From positions 179,542 to 243,541 of the forward strand of contig UESW01004820.1 in assembly GCA_900491605.1 (NCBI GenBank): a stretch of 64,000 nucleotides of DNA, given 5' to 3'. Both the position numbers and the translations under genes were made by a program. This document shows positions 33,704 to 45,396 of this stretch, in pieces. This DNA is from Calamus simplicifolius. Taxonomy: Eukaryota > Streptophyta > Magnoliopsida > Arecales > Arecaceae. How positions within the stretch are numbered: position 1 is the stretch's first letter; every line of letters begins with the position of its first letter. A model generated the notes under the pieces. It ran no database searches. It saw only the letters and a list, made by a program, of their open reading frames with translations, and had not been told where the DNA came from.

Positions 33704-34640
33704 GAGGAGCTCTTTTCAAATCAAAAACAACAATAGAGTGGTGAAAAAGAGAGAAAAGAAAATCTTTCAAAAAGAGGAAAAAACAGAGCTTCATTGGAAA
33801 AATCATTTGAGTCAAGAAAAGAGATTCAAAAGGAGTAAAATCAAAGAGAGAGATTCGTGGGCTCCAGATCTACAATCTACAAAAAGTTCAAGAGGAGATC
33901 CCAAAGCAACCAAGAGCAATATCAAGATCTTCCGACCTAGAAGAAAAAGAAGAAAAGCTTCAACCAACGTCCAAAGCCCCAAAGCTAGGAGAATCTGTGC
34001 TGAGGCCTGATTCCACACTTCAAAGGAGTTGGAGAAGAGAAGCAAAGAAGCCAAGCCTGCATTCAAGCTTATTTAATCAGGCTTTTCTAAACCTAAGTTT
34101 TATTTTGATTATTCTGCTCAAGAGGAGCTGCTTGTATCTAAACTCTGATTTATTTTCTTATGTACTGATTCAATCAGTGGATTGAATCAGTGGAGGTAGT
34201 AGTACCTCGTTGTAAGCTTGGGATAGCTTACGTGTTGGGTTCGTTGTGATCCCGTTAAAAACAACGAGTTGGGTTTTGTGCTGGTAAGCCCGTGTAAAAC
34301 CGGCTGGGTTCGTTGTGATCCCAAAAAAATAACAAGTTTGAGTTGTGAGCTTGTAAAACAACTCGGCTGTAATCTAGGGAGATTATAGTGTGGACCCAAG
34401 TGAATCTTGGGAGTGGACGTAGGTGCTGGTTGCACCGAACCACTATAAAATCTTCTTGTGTTTGCCGTGCCATTTGTCTCTCACTCTATCTCTCTTATAT
34501 TTCTGTTTGTGCATTGCTTATAAGTTAATTTCTCTCACTTGCACATCTTGAGTTAATTTGTTTAAAACATTTCAAAAAGTCTTAAATTTTTAAGAACCCA
34601 ATTCATCCCCCCCTCTTGGGTTGCCATCTGGGCCAACAAT

Positions 34641-34652
34641 TGGTATCAGAGC
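34641..34652 (+). promoter_or_regulatory. Primer-binding site of Sirevirus-2
   Basis: TGGTATCAGAGC, complementary to the 3' end of initiator methionine tRNA, two bases after the LTR. Confidence 0.9.
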
Positions 34653-34700
34653 AAGTGCTCATTTAGAATTTGATCTCACGATCAAGGGCTAAAGATCCTT

Positions 34701-36436
34701 ATGGCAACACAAAGTGGTTCATGTTTTGCTGAAGGTCATTCTACGAATAGACCTCCTTTATTTAATGGAACCAACTATTCATATTGGAAAGCTAGAATGA
34801 GAATATTCATTCAAGCTTCTGACTATGAATTGTGGGGAGTAATAATGAATGGACCTAGTACACCCACACACGTAGTTGATGGCACTATTGTTCCTAAGCC
34901 CGAAAGGGATTGGAATGATAATGATAGGAGAATGGCACAATTAAATGCTAAAGCCATTAACATTTTGTATTGTTCCTTAGATTCTAATGAATTCAACCGA
35001 ATCTCAACATGTAATTCCGCAAAAGAAATTTGGGATAGGTTGGAAATAACACATGAAGGAACAAGTCAAGTAAAAGAATCAAAGATAAATATTTTGGTTC
35101 ATAAATATGAATTATTTACCATGGAACAAAATGAAACCATCACATGCATGTTCACTAGATTCACTGATATTGTGAATGGTTTGAAAAGTCTTGAAAAAGT
35201 ATATACTAACTCTGAGCTTGTTCGCAAAATTCTTAGGTCACTTCCAAGGACTTGGGAAGCCAAGGTGACAGCCATACAAGAAGCCAAAGATCTGAACATC
35301 CTACCATTGGAAGAGCTTCTTGGTTCGCTAATGACTCATGAGCTTCAAGTTAAACAACATGTCAATGAGGATGAGTCAAGAAAGAAGAAGACCATCGCCC
35401 TCAAAGCTGTGGAAAAGGAAGTAAGCAGCAGCGATGATGAAGAGGATGATGATGATGAGACAGCCCTCCTTGCACAAAATTCAAGAAATTTATGCAAAGA
35501 AGGAGGCCCTTCCACAAGAAGAGATTTGGATCAAAAATGGAAGGAGAAAAAGAAAAGGATAAGAAAAAGGAAAAGGACAAGGACAAAGAGAAAGAGCCCT
35601 TAGTATGTTATGAATGTAAAAAGCCAGGGCATTTTAGATATGACTGTCCTTTACTTAAGAAGGCCTATAAGAAAAAGAAAAAGGCCTACATGGCAACTTG
35701 GACTGACAGTGAAGAGTCTTCTTCCGAAGAAGAAGAACAAAAAGAAGTTGCAAATGTTTGCTTCATGGCGGACGACAATGAAGAGGTAAGTACCGAAACC
35801 CCCGATGATGAATTTACTTTTGATGAAATGTTTGAAGCATTTAATGAATTGATGATTGATTTCAAGGCTTTGAAAAAGAAACACAAATCTTTGAAAACTG
35901 AAAACTTAAATTTAATTAATGAGAAAAATGAGTTAAATCTTGTAGTTAAAGATTTAAAAGATAAAAAGGAAACACTTTTTAATGAAAAGAATGATTTTGC
36001 TCATAAGATTGATTTGATTAAATCTGAGAATGAAAATCTAATTAAAGAGAAAGAATCAATCTCTAATGAAAATGATTTTCTAAAGAAAGATGTTAAAAAG
36101 TATAAAGACATTGTTGAGAAATTTACTCTAAGCTCAACTAAACTAAATATGATTTTAGATAGTCAAAAAGCAGTTTTTGACAAAGCAGGTTTAGGGTATA
36201 ACACATTTAGAAAACAAAAATCATTGAAAAATATTTTTGTAAAAGCTAACCAAAGTAATATTACTTGTTTTAAATGTAATCAAAAAGGACATAAATCTTT
36301 TGAGTGCAAAACAATAAGTAATAATGAAAAATTAAACACTAAAGGAAAGAAAATTTGGGTTCCGAAAGGAACAATTTTTATTGCTACTAACCATGAAGGA
36401 CCCAAGAAAGCTTGGGTACCTAAACATAAAGTTTAA
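34701..36436 (+). pseudogene. Sirevirus-2 gag (one frameshift)
   Basis: Starts MATQSGSCFAEGHSTNRPP at 34,701. UBN2-type capsid domain (YSYWKARMRIFIQA, ELVRKILRSLPRTWEAK, LGSLMTHELQ). A Glu/Asp-rich stretch is followed by a Lys-rich one, then the zinc knuckle CYECKKPGHFRYDCP (35,608), a long Lys/Glu/Asn coiled coil (35,850-36,170), and a second knuckle CFKCNQKGHKSFEC (36,268). Gag packages the RNA in particles. The frame shifts near 35,476 by loss of one base in an A run; both parts are otherwise open. The real reading frame therefore spans two overlapping ORFs. Ends at 36,436 just before the protease ORF. Confidence 0.9.
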
Positions 36437-36439
36437 ATT

Positions 36440-37800
36440 ATGTTGCAGGAATGTCTTGTAGCCAAAAGATCAAAAAGAAAGTGGTACCTTGATAGTGGCT
36501 GCTCAAGACATATGACGGGTGACAAAGATGAATTCATCACCCTGGAAGAAAAGAAAGGTGGAGTTGTTACGTTTGGCGATAATGGTAAAGGTCAAATTAT
36601 GGGCCTTGGTAAAGTTCGTATAACTCCATCTACATTTATTGATAATGTACTTTATGTTGATGGTTTGAAGCATAATCTAATTAGTATAAGCCAATTATGT
36701 GATAAAAACTTTAATGTTTCATTTAAATCTTCATATGCACTGTAACTAATTCTATTGATAATAGCATTGTATTTACTGGTTATAGACATGGCAATGTTTA
36801 CTTGGTTGATCTAGAAAAATTATCTTTGAGTGATCATTGCTTGATTGCTGACAATGCTAACATAAATGAAATTAGTTGGTTGTGGCATCGTAGATTAGGT
36901 CATGCAAGCACACACCTTATTTCAAAATTAATTAAAATGGATTTAGTTAAAGGCTTACCTAAACTAGATTTTGAAAACAACAAAATATGTGATGCATGTC
37001 AATTTGGAAAACAAACAAGAAGTTCTTTCAAATCTAAAAATGTTGTTTCAACTTCTAGGCCATTAGAGCTACTTCACATGGACCTTTTTGGACCAACTAG
37101 AACCACAAGTCTAGGAGGAAAGAAATATGGTCTAGTGATTGTAGATGATTATTCTAGATATACTTGGGTACTGTTTTTAGCTCACAAAGATGAGACTTTC
37201 TCGATATTCCTGAAATTCTTCAAGAAAGTCACAAATGAGAAAAACACTACCATAGTATCTCTAAGAAGTGATCATGGAACTGAATTTGAAAATCACTTAT
37301 TTGAAAGTTTCTGCACTGAAAATGGTATTAATCATAATTTTTCAGCCCCTAGGACTCCACAGCAAAATGGTGTAGTTGAAAGAAAAAATAGGACTCTAGA
37401 AGACATGGCCCGTACCATGCTATGTGAAAGTAAACTCCCAAATACTTTTGGGCGGAAGCTATTAACACAGCATGCTACATCTTAAATCGAGCCCTAATAA
37501 GACCAATCTTAAAGAAAACACCTTATGAATTATGGAATGAAAGAAAACCCAATATAAAATACTTTCATGCATTTGGATGTAAATGTTTTATTCATAATAA
37601 TGGTAAAAACAATTTAGGAAAATTTGATGCTAAATCTGATGAAGGAATCTTTTTAGGATATTCAACAACTAGTAAAGCTTATAGAGTATTTAACAAGAAA
37701 ACCTTAGTAGTTGAAGAATCCATTCATATAGTTTTCGATGAGTCTTTAGCATCTAGTTCTGAAAAGCTTGATGATGAGAAGATACAAACATAATTGAGAA
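36440..37800 (+). pseudogene. Sirevirus-2 protease and integrase (three frameshifts)
   Basis: Protease: WYLDSGCSRHMTGD near 36,483, ending LYVDGLKHNLISISQLC. Pre-integrase: SWLWHRRLGHASTHLISK and CDACQFGKQTRSSFKSK, the zinc-binding HHCC part. Integrase core: LHMDLFGP, VIVDDYSRYTWVLF (Asp), SDHGTEFEN and GVVERKNRTLEDMARTML with the catalytic Glu. Frame breaks are single missing bases near 36,741 (CACT|GTAACT), 37,447 (T run) and 37,779 (A run). No substitution stop codon is seen in any frame of the true order. It inserts cDNA in a live element. Confidence 0.9.
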
Positions 37801-37951
37801 AGATCTTGAAAAATTAAATATTGATGTATCTTTAGATCAAGAACAAGAAGCTAAAGATAATGATTCACCTAAGGATGATGATACTAACGCTAATCATAAT
37901 GATGTAGATCTACCTAGGGATTGGAGATATGCTTATAGTCATCCTAAGGAA

Positions 37952-39568
37952 TTGATTATAGGTGATCCATCTCAAGGAATAAGAACTAGATCATCCATGA
38001 GAAACATTAGTAATCATCTTGCATTTGTATCACAAATTGAACCTAAAACTATTGAAGAAGCTGAAAAAGATAATAATTGGATGTTAGCAATGCAAGAAGA
38101 ATTAAATCAATTCACTAGAAATAATGTATGGACATTAGTGGAAAGACCTAAAAATCATTCAGTAATAGGATCAAAATGGGTTTTTAGAAATAAACTAGAT
38201 GAAAATGGCATAGTAATTAGAAACAAAGCTAGATTAGTTGCAAAAGGATATAATCAAGAGGAAGGTATTGATTTTGATGAAACCTTTGCACCAGTAGCTA
38301 GATTAGAAGCCATTAGACTTTTACTTGCATTTGCATGTCATATGAATTTTAACTTATTTCAAATGGATGTTAAAAGCGCATTTTTAAATGGTTTTATAAA
38401 TGAAGAAGTTTATGTTGAACAACCACCAGGTTTTGAAGATCACGAATTTTCAAATCACGTCTTTAAATTGCACAAAGCTTTATATGGTTTGAAACAAGCA
38501 CCTAGAGCTTGGTATGATAGGCTAAGTAAATTTTTAATTGAAAATGATTTCACAAGAGGAAATGTAGATAAAACATTATTTTTGAAAAGAAAAAGTAAAG
38601 ATTTACTTGTAGTACAAATATATGTTGATGATATTATTTTTGGTGCTACTAACAATATTCTATGTCAAGATTTTGCCAAGTTAATGCAGGGCGAATTTGA
38701 AATGAGCATGATGGGAGAACTCAACTTCTTCCTTGGACTCCAAATCAAACAAAGCAAAGAGGGAATCTTCATCAACCAAACAAAATACACAAGAGAAATC
38801 CTAAAGAAGTTTGGTATGGAATCAATTAAACCCCTCGGAACACCAATGAGTCCTTCATGCAAGCTGGACAAAGATGAAGAAGGTAAGAAGGTTGACCAGA
38901 AATATTATCGAGGTATAATCGGATCCCTACTTTACTTAACTGCTAGTAGACCAGACATAATGTTTGCTGTTTGCTTATGTGCTAGATTTCAGTCAGAACC
39001 TAAAGAATCACATTTAATTGCTGTTAAAAGAATACTAAGATATGTAAGTGGAACAAAAAATGTAGGTTTATGGTATTCTAGAGACTCCACATTAAATCTG
39101 ATTGCTTACACTGATTCTGATTATGCTGGATGTAAGTTAGATAGAAAAAGCACAAGTGGTGCATGCCAATTCTTAGGAAGTAACTTAATCTCATGGTTTA
39201 GCAAAAAGCAAAATTCAGTTGCATTATCAACTACTGAAGCTGAATATGTAGCGGCTGGAAGTTGCTGTGCGCAAATCCTATGGATTAAGCGACAACTTGA
39301 AGACTATGGTATCACACTTAATAAGACACCCATAAAATGTGATAATACAAGCGCAATCAATTTAACTAAAAATCCAATTCAACATTCAAGGACAAAACAC
39401 ATAGAAATTAGATATCACTTTATAAGAGAACATGTAACTAATGAAGAAATTTGTCTTGAATATGTTAACACTGAAGAACAATTAGCTGATATTTTTACAA
39501 AACCTTTAAGCGAAGAAAGATTTTGTTATCTTAGAGGAGAATTAGGGATTTGTGATCCTTTGGAATAG
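37952..39568 (+). CDS. Sirevirus-2 reverse transcriptase-RNase H
   Basis: A clean 538-codon frame. The polyprotein enters from upstream after the last frameshift, so the ATG at 37,952 is only the first Met in frame. RT blocks: IGSKWVFRNKLDENG, NKARLVAKGYNQEEGIDFDE, YQ/FQMDVKSAFLNGF, LYGLKQAPRAWYDRL, and catalytic QIYVDDIIFGATN. RNase H: IAYTDSDYAGCKLDRKSTSG, VALSTTEAEYVAA and SRTKHIEIRYHFIREHV. All catalytic Asp/Glu residues are present. It converts the genomic RNA to DNA. The stop TAG is at 39,566-39,568. Confidence 0.95.
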   Translation: MIIGDPSQGIRTRSSMRNISNHLAFVSQIEPKTIEEAEKDNNWMLAMQEELNQFTRNNVWTLVERPKNHSVIGSKWVFRNKLDENGIVIRNKARLVAKGYNQEEGIDFDETFAPVARLEAIRLLLAFACHMNFNLFQMDVKSAFLNGFINEEVYVEQPPGFEDHEFSNHVFKLHKALYGLKQAPRAWYDRLSKFLIENDFTRGNVDKTLFLKRKSKDLLVVQIYVDDIIFGATNNILCQDFAKLMQGEFEMSMMGELNFFLGLQIKQSKEGIFINQTKYTREILKKFGMESIKPLGTPMSPSCKLDKDEEGKKVDQKYYRGIIGSLLYLTASRPDIMFAVCLCARFQSEPKESHLIAVKRILRYVSGTKNVGLWYSRDSTLNLIAYTDSDYAGCKLDRKSTSGACQFLGSNLISWFSKKQNSVALSTTEAEYVAAGSCCAQILWIKRQLEDYGITLNKTPIKCDNTSAINLTKNPIQHSRTKHIEIRYHFIREHVTNEEICLEYVNTEEQLADIFTKPLSEERFCYLRGELGICDPLE

Positions 39569-39756
39569 ATTTTGAAACCCCTAAGGAAATGTATCTAGAG
39601 TTCTTTCAATTTCTCAAAATCTTAAGGAAATTTTATCTAGAACTCATATCAATTTGATCTCTCAAAATCCATGATTTTTAATCACACTCAAAGATCAAAT
39701 TCCGGACTCATTTCAGATTCTCTGAATCTTTATTTTTTTTCTCTGAAATGGTCTCG

Positions 39757-39942
39757 GAGCCGACTCGGACAGTATCGGAGTCGACCCCTGTTTCTGTTGA
39801 AACTCGGGAGCCGACCCCCGCTCTGCGCGAGTCGACTCGATTTCGGGTCCGTGCTCTGTGACTACTCGGGAGCCGACTCCACGCTTTGCGCGAGTCGACT
39901 CGACGTGGTCCCAGTTTGATTATCTAGGGCACGAGTCGACCC
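39757..39942 (+). promoter_or_regulatory. Internal palindrome array between pol and the envelope-like ORF
   Basis: Sites start at 39,757, 39,778, 39,808, 39,829, 39,870, 39,892 and 39,933: spacings 21-30-21-41-22-41. Three are clear pairs of GAGCCGAC[T/C]C then GAGTCGAC[T/C]C 21-22 bases apart. The same decamer as in the LTRs, but in an internal place just ahead of a separate ORF, which suggests a role in expressing that ORF. Confidence 0.85.
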
Positions 39943-40045
39943 CACGGACATTTCAATCATTTCTAATCATTCCAAACTCTTTCCAAAGCTTTCTCAAACC
40001 CTCCAAAACCTCAAAAACCTCTGATTAATCACTCCACCTACATCT

Positions 40046-41452
40046 ATGGCACCTAAACCGTGGAGCTAGCAGCAGTGGCGCCGGATTGAAGAGGAAGAGG
40101 ACCGTTCGACGACCCGTCCGCGAGCCGTCTCCGGATTCGTCTTCTACACCTTCTCCGAGTGGTTCACCTGTACCAGCTACCACTCCTCAGGTAGATCACT
40201 TGCCAGTAGGGTTGTTACAACCGGTAGGAAGGTGGATTTTGAGTTATTTGAGAATGAAGGTTTTATAATAGGTAGACAGTTGATTGAGATGGGACTTGAG
40301 AAGATATGTTCACTAGATTGTCCCACATATCCTGCATTAGTTAAGGAATTTTACTCAAATTTGACTAGAGGTGATGATGGATTAGTTAGTGTGGTGAGAG
40401 GCATTGGATTGAATATCACCGCCACTATTTTATCTAGACTGTTAGATTTGCCCCTATCTGGACCATCCACTTATGCCCCAGAGGATAGATCGCCTGCCCT
40501 CACAAGATTATTGAACAGAAATTTTGAGGGTTTGAAGAAGTTTTTGCAAATCAGTTGCCTTTGGAGCTGAGGTTACTTCATAATATCTGCAGTAGGGTAT
40601 TGTTTCCCAAGACTGGCAGATTTGATTATGTTTCTGAGAGGGATATCTTCGTGATGGATGCTGTTGTGACTGGAAAGCCCATCAATTTGCCTCGGATGAT
40701 TATTTGGCACATTGCTGATTGTGGAGGGAAGAAGTCAAGTTTGCCCTATGGCATGGTTCTAACGAAGTTATTTCAAAGCCAAGGGATTACATTTGGTGAG
40801 AGTGAGCCAAAGAAGGAATTAAGGCACACTGACTATTACACTTTGGCTACTATTCATCGAATGGGTTTTGTTAAGAGGAATGGAGATGGGAGAGGAAGAA
40901 CATTGCTGAGGATAGAGCTATGGATACTGAGGCCCCTGGACCTTCTGTGAGACATCTTCACCTGAGCCTCCTCAGAGCTCTTCTGTTCCAGATTCTGTTC
41001 CAGCCCCTGCTCCTGCTCCTGCTCCTGCTCCAGCTCAGACATCTACTTTATCATCTGTTAGCTTTTCTGATGTTCAGTTAGAACAGCTTAGATCTTTATT
41101 TAAATCTGAGATTAGTGAGCATGAAGATAGATTGAAAAGTGAGTTTGATGAAAAGTTTATAAATTTGAAAGAAGCTTTGTATTCACTTAGTGATCGGGTT
41201 GCATCTATTGAATCTACTCTTAGTTCATCCACCAGCTCCTTAAGTGAAGACTTGAAGAATATTTTTGGAGAGCTTAAGGATATCTGTGGTGACTCAGAGA
41301 CCTATGCCCAGTGCAACGCCGAGCTTCAGGATAAGATTTTGACTGCTTGTACTTTTGTAGATAATAAGCTTAAAGATTATGTTAAACTACAATGTGAAGG
41401 AATGAAGCAGATAGTTGATCATTTGAATAGGATTACAAGAAGAAACTTTTGA
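40046..41452 (+). pseudogene. Sirevirus-2 envelope-like ORF (putative plant transposon protein domain)
   Basis: Probable start MAPKP at 40,046. A basic, Ser/Pro-rich N-terminus (KRKRTVRRPVREPSPDSSS) is followed by the domain seen in many Sirevirus third ORFs and catalogued as a putative plant transposon protein: FIIGRQLIEMGLEKI, YPALVKEFYSNLT and LPRMIIWHIADCGGKKSS. A Pro/Ala linker of repeated PAPAP comes next, then a C-terminal coiled coil (EHEDRLKSEFDEKFINLKEA). No clear signal peptide or membrane segment, so 'envelope' is only a traditional name; the function is unknown. About five single-base frameshifts (near 40,055, 40,215, 40,540, 40,890 and 40,945) break it; stop at 41,452. Confidence 0.75.
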
Positions 41453-42164
41453 TATTTTTAATGTAATCTCATTTCAATGTACTGAGTAATCTCATTTTGA
41501 TGTAATGAAGTTCACTTTGTAATCTCATTTTGATGCAATGAATATTTTAACTTTTGTCTAAGCAATTTCTTTAATGTATTGGATGCTTGATTTGATCTTG
41601 AATTAGCAATGCAATGAAAGAAATTTACTTATGAAGCTTGTATTTGAATTTGATATAATGAATTTGATACAATGAAGTTGATACAATTAGATAAATGGTT
41701 GAGAAGTTTAATGATTATATGGAAAACTTGAAAACCCTTAATACATTCTTGATGCAATGACTTTATCCTAACCTTTTTGTTGATTACAAAAAAGGGGGAG
41801 AGATTTTATTTAATCGTATATGCTTTCAATTAAATATATGCTTTCAATATACTTTCAATGCAATCAAATTTTAAATTTGAAAGAGGGAGAGATAATTTGA
41901 ATATTAAAGGAGGAGAGTTAATTTAAGTAAAAGGGAGAGATAATTTGGTTATCATTATGCTTAAAATTTGAAAAGGGAAAAATTATTTGCTTGAACTTAA
42001 AATTGAAAATTTTGAATGAATTATAAAATTGAGTTTCATAGGGGGAGCTATCTCATTTAGGGGGAGCCTCTCAATGAACATAAAAATTGATTTTGGTATC
42101 GGAAAATTTTCAATTCAAACATGCATATACTCAATGTTTTTGTTATCATCAAAAAGGGGGAGAT
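41453..42164 (+). promoter_or_regulatory. 3' non-coding region with repeated polypurine tracts
   Basis: GGGGGAG occurs at 41,804, 42,041, 42,060 and 42,156, with more AGGGAGAGATAATT words between. The last, AAAAAGGGGGAGAT at 42,151-42,164, abuts the 3' LTR and is the working tract. Extra tracts upstream of the 3' LTR are a known Sirevirus trait. Confidence 0.85.
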
Positions 42165-43917
42165 TGTTGAGAAATTTGGGAGATTGTAATTATTTAATTA
42201 CCCCAACTTTATTGATTTTGATGATTTCCAAAAGCCATGAGTATTTTAAAGGAAATAATGAGTTTATTTATCAAAAACCTTGAGCTTATTCAAAATGAAA
42301 GCAATGGACTCTCAATGTTTAAATTCACTGAGTTTTGAATCAATTTGAAAAAGAAGTTTCAAGCTCTATATTTAAGATTTCAAAAAGGAATTTTTACATG
42401 TTATATTTCAATCAATGATTTCTTGAAACATGTCTTGAATTCATGCTTAATGTCATATTTATTGTATTCAAGTCAAAATATCATTTAAAATTATTCTGGG
42501 ACGAATTTCAAAGTCAATCAAGAAAATTTCTGATTTTTGATACGTTCCGGAGCCGACTCTAGAGTTTCAGAGTCGACTCCAGTAAGTAACAGAGATTTCT
42601 GATTTTCTCGAGTCGACCCTTGGATTTCAAGAGTCGACCCCTGACTCTGTGCGAGCCGACTCCTGGACTGTGCGAGTCGACTCCGCTCAAACAACAGAAA
42701 GCATGTTTTTTGAGCGCTTCTCGAGTCGACTCCCCATTTTCTTCGAGTCGACCCCCGACTGTTGGGAGCCGACACTTTGGTTCTTCGCGAGTCGACCCTC
42801 TAACGTTTTAAATGTTTCTATTTTTAGTAATCGACTTCGAGCCGACTCCCACAGTGCTCGAGTCGACTCCGCAAAATTCTGGCGCAATTTTTCACGATGA
42901 CACGTCACTCCAACGGTAATATTTTCAAATAACGGCTATATTTGTGTTTCTAACGGATATATTTTTGCAGAATCTATAAATAGAGGAGCTCTTTTCAAAT
43001 CAAAAACAACAATAGAGTGGTGAAAAAGAGAGAAAAGAAAATCTTTCAAAAGAGGGAAAAACAGAGCTTCATTGGAAAAATCATTTGAGTCAAGAAAAGA
43101 GATTCAAAAGGAGTGAAATCAAAGAGAGAGATTCGTGGGCTCCAGATCTACAATCTACAAAAAGTTCAAGAGGAGATCCCAAAGCAACCAAGAGCAATAT
43201 CAAGATCTTCCAACCTAGAAGAAAAAGAAGAAAAGCTTCAACCAACGTCCAAAGCCCCAAAGCTAGGAGAATCTGTGCTGAGGCCTGATTCCACACTTCA
43301 AAGGAGTTGGAGAAGAGAAGCAAAGAAGCCAAGCCTGCATTCAAGCTTATTTAATCAGGCTTTTCTAAACCTAAGTTTTATTTTGATTATTCTGCTCAAG
43401 AGGAGCTGCTTGTATCTAAACTCTGATTTATTTTCTTGTGTACTGATTCAATCAGTGGATTGAATCAGTGGAGGTAGTTGTACCTCGTTGTAAGCTTGGG
43501 ATAGCTTACGTGTTGGGTTCGTTGTGATCCCGTTAAAAACAACGAGTTGGGTTTTGTGCTGGTAAGCCCGTGTAAAACGGCTGGGTTCGTTGTGATCCCG
43601 GAAAAATAACAAGTTTGAGTTGTGAGCTTGTAAAACAACTCGGCTGTAATCTAGGGAGATTATAGTGTGGACCCAAGTGAATCTTGGGAGTGGACGTAGG
43701 TGCTGGTTGCACCGAACCACTATAAAATATTCTTGTGTTTGCCGTGCCCATTTGTCTCTTACTCTATCTCTCTTATATTTCTGTTTGTGCATTGCTTATA
43801 AGTTAATTTCTCTCACTTGCACATCTTGAGTTAATTTGTTTAAAACATTTCAAAAAGTCTTAAATTTTTAAGAACCCAATTCACCCCCCCCCTCTTGGGT
43901 TGCCATCTGGGCCAACA
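42165..43917 (+). repeat. 3' LTR of Sirevirus-2
   Basis: 1,753 bp, about 98.5-99% identical by eye to the 5' LTR. It has the same palindrome array (about 42,551-42,867) and a TATAAATA at 42,975-42,982. Confidence 0.95.
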
Positions 43918-44800
43918 ATCTGGGGTTCAGAATAAATTTTACAAAATGGAGGATGGATCTCTGAGGTTTAATGGGAGACTCTGTGTTCCAAATGTGGAGG
44001 AATTGAAGGCAAAAATTTTAAGGGAGGCTCACTAATCACCCTATACAGTATACCCTGGTAGCACAAAAATGCATAGGGACTTGAGAGAACATTTTTTTAT
44101 GGAAAGGAATAAAAAAGGATATTGCTCTATATGTGGCCAAGTGCTTAATATGTCGCAGGTAAAAGTTGAGCATTAAAGACCTATTAGACCTCTTCAGTCT
44201 CTATTTAATCCTTAGTGAAAATGGAAGAATATCACTATGGATTTTGTCATAGGTCTGCCCAAAATTCTCAAGAGCAATGATGTAGTTTGGGTCATTATGG
44301 ACAGATTAACAAAATCAGCCCATTTTCTACCTTTCAGAATTGGAGTATCCAGCGAAAGATTGGCCAGTATGTACATAGACCAGATTGTAAGACTCCATGG
44401 AGTTCTTATGTCTATTGTGTTAGATCGGGATGATTTGTGTCCCAATTTTGGAAGAGTCTTCATAAGGCTCTAGGAACCAAACTAGAGTTTAGCACAACTT
44501 TTCACCCTCAAATAGATGACAGTCCAAAAGAACTATCCAGATTTGGAAGATATGTTGCGAGCTTATATGATGGACTTAGGAGGTGCTTGGGATAACCACT
44601 TACCTTTAGTGGAATTTTCCTGTAATAATAGTTATCAAGCAGCATTCAAATGGCTCTTTTTGAAGCTTTATATGCTAAAAAATGTAGATCTCCTCTATGT
44701 TAGAATGATGTTGGAGAAAGAAGTTGTTAGGTCCTGGGCTGGTACAATAGACTGTAGAAAAAGTGCAGCTAATTAAAAAGCGGCTTTGTATAGCTCAAAG
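43918..44800 (+). pseudogene. Gypsy-1 integrase
   Basis: Resumes after the ATCTG duplication. Pre-core YPGSTKMHRDL and a damaged zinc region; core TMDFVIGLPKILKSNDVVWV, DRLTKSAHFLPFRIG and LHGVLMSIVLDRDD, where the family has SDRDPRF; then DLEDMLRAYMMDLGGAWDNH and LPLVEFSCNNSYQAAF. Several stops and frame changes. Confidence 0.85.
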
Positions 44801-45270
44801 TCGACAGAAAAGCTATGCTGATGTCAGAGGAAGAGATTTTGACTTTTAGGTTGGAGACCATGTATTCTTAAAAGTATCACCAACCAAGGATGTGATGAGA
44901 TTTGGAATTAGAGGCAAATTGAATCCATGATGCATAGGCCCTTTTGAAATCTTAAGCAAGGTTGGAGAAGTAGCCTACAGCTTGGCTTTGCGACCAGTAC
45001 TCTCTGGGATACATAATATATTCCATATTTTCATGTTAAGGAAATATATTTCAGATCCCAGCCATGTGATAGAACTTGAACCAATTTAGCTTAAGAAAGA
45101 TTTGACCTATGAAAAACATCATGTGCGCATTGTGGATCATAAGGATCAAGTCCTGAGACGGCGTAGTATCCCTATGTCAGAGTTCAATGGAGCAATCATA
45201 CCGAGTGGAAAGCTACTTGGGAGCTTGAGGAAGAAATAAAAAGGAAATACCCTCATATGTTTGTAACTTA
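44801..45270 (+). pseudogene. Gypsy-1 integrase C-terminus and chromodomain
   Basis: VGDHVFLKVSPTK-like and GPFEILSKVGEVAYSLAL blocks, then SDPSHVIELEPI, a stop, KKDLTYEKHHVRIVD and, after a frame change, WSNHTEWKATWELEEEIKRK ahead of YPHMF. This is the C-terminal chromodomain that defines chromoviruses and is thought to steer integration to heterochromatin. Confidence 0.8.
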
Positions 45271-45396
45271 AGTATATGAACGCAAAGTGAATTAATGATT
45301 GTCTTTTTATTTAAGGAATATGGGAGCTTATATTTGAACTCTGGATGTTAATTATATGGTGTGATTAATAAATAGTGATTTTGAGGATGAATTTAT

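Larger units (their letters stand above)
32883..34638 (+). repeat. 5' LTR of Sirevirus-2
   Basis: 1,756 bp, TGTTGAGAAATTTGGG...CATCTGGGCCAACA. It carries the palindrome array, a TATA box and the conserved 3' portion shared with the other two Sireviruses in the window. Confidence 0.95.
32883..43917 (+). mobile_element. Sirevirus-2: young full-length Ty1/copia element, 11,035 bp
   Basis: LTRs 32,883-34,638 and 42,165-43,917, PBS, gag with two CCHC motifs, protease, integrase, RT, RNase H, an envelope-like ORF after pol and repeated purine tracts before the 3' LTR. These features define the Sirevirus (SIRE/Maximus) lineage. By eye about 20 substitutions and a few indels separate the LTRs (about 1.2%); at the often-used grass rate of 1.3e-8 per site per year this means under half a million years. 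Coding is broken only by single-base losses, mostly in homopolymers. Confidence 0.95.

Noticed and set aside
34170..34473. Minus-strand ORFs with HLRPLPRFTWVH-like peptides (also 4,788-5,118 and 43,448-43,792)
   Set aside because: They arise from the conserved 3' part of Sirevirus LTRs, which is non-coding leader; the same false peptide recurs in each LTR.
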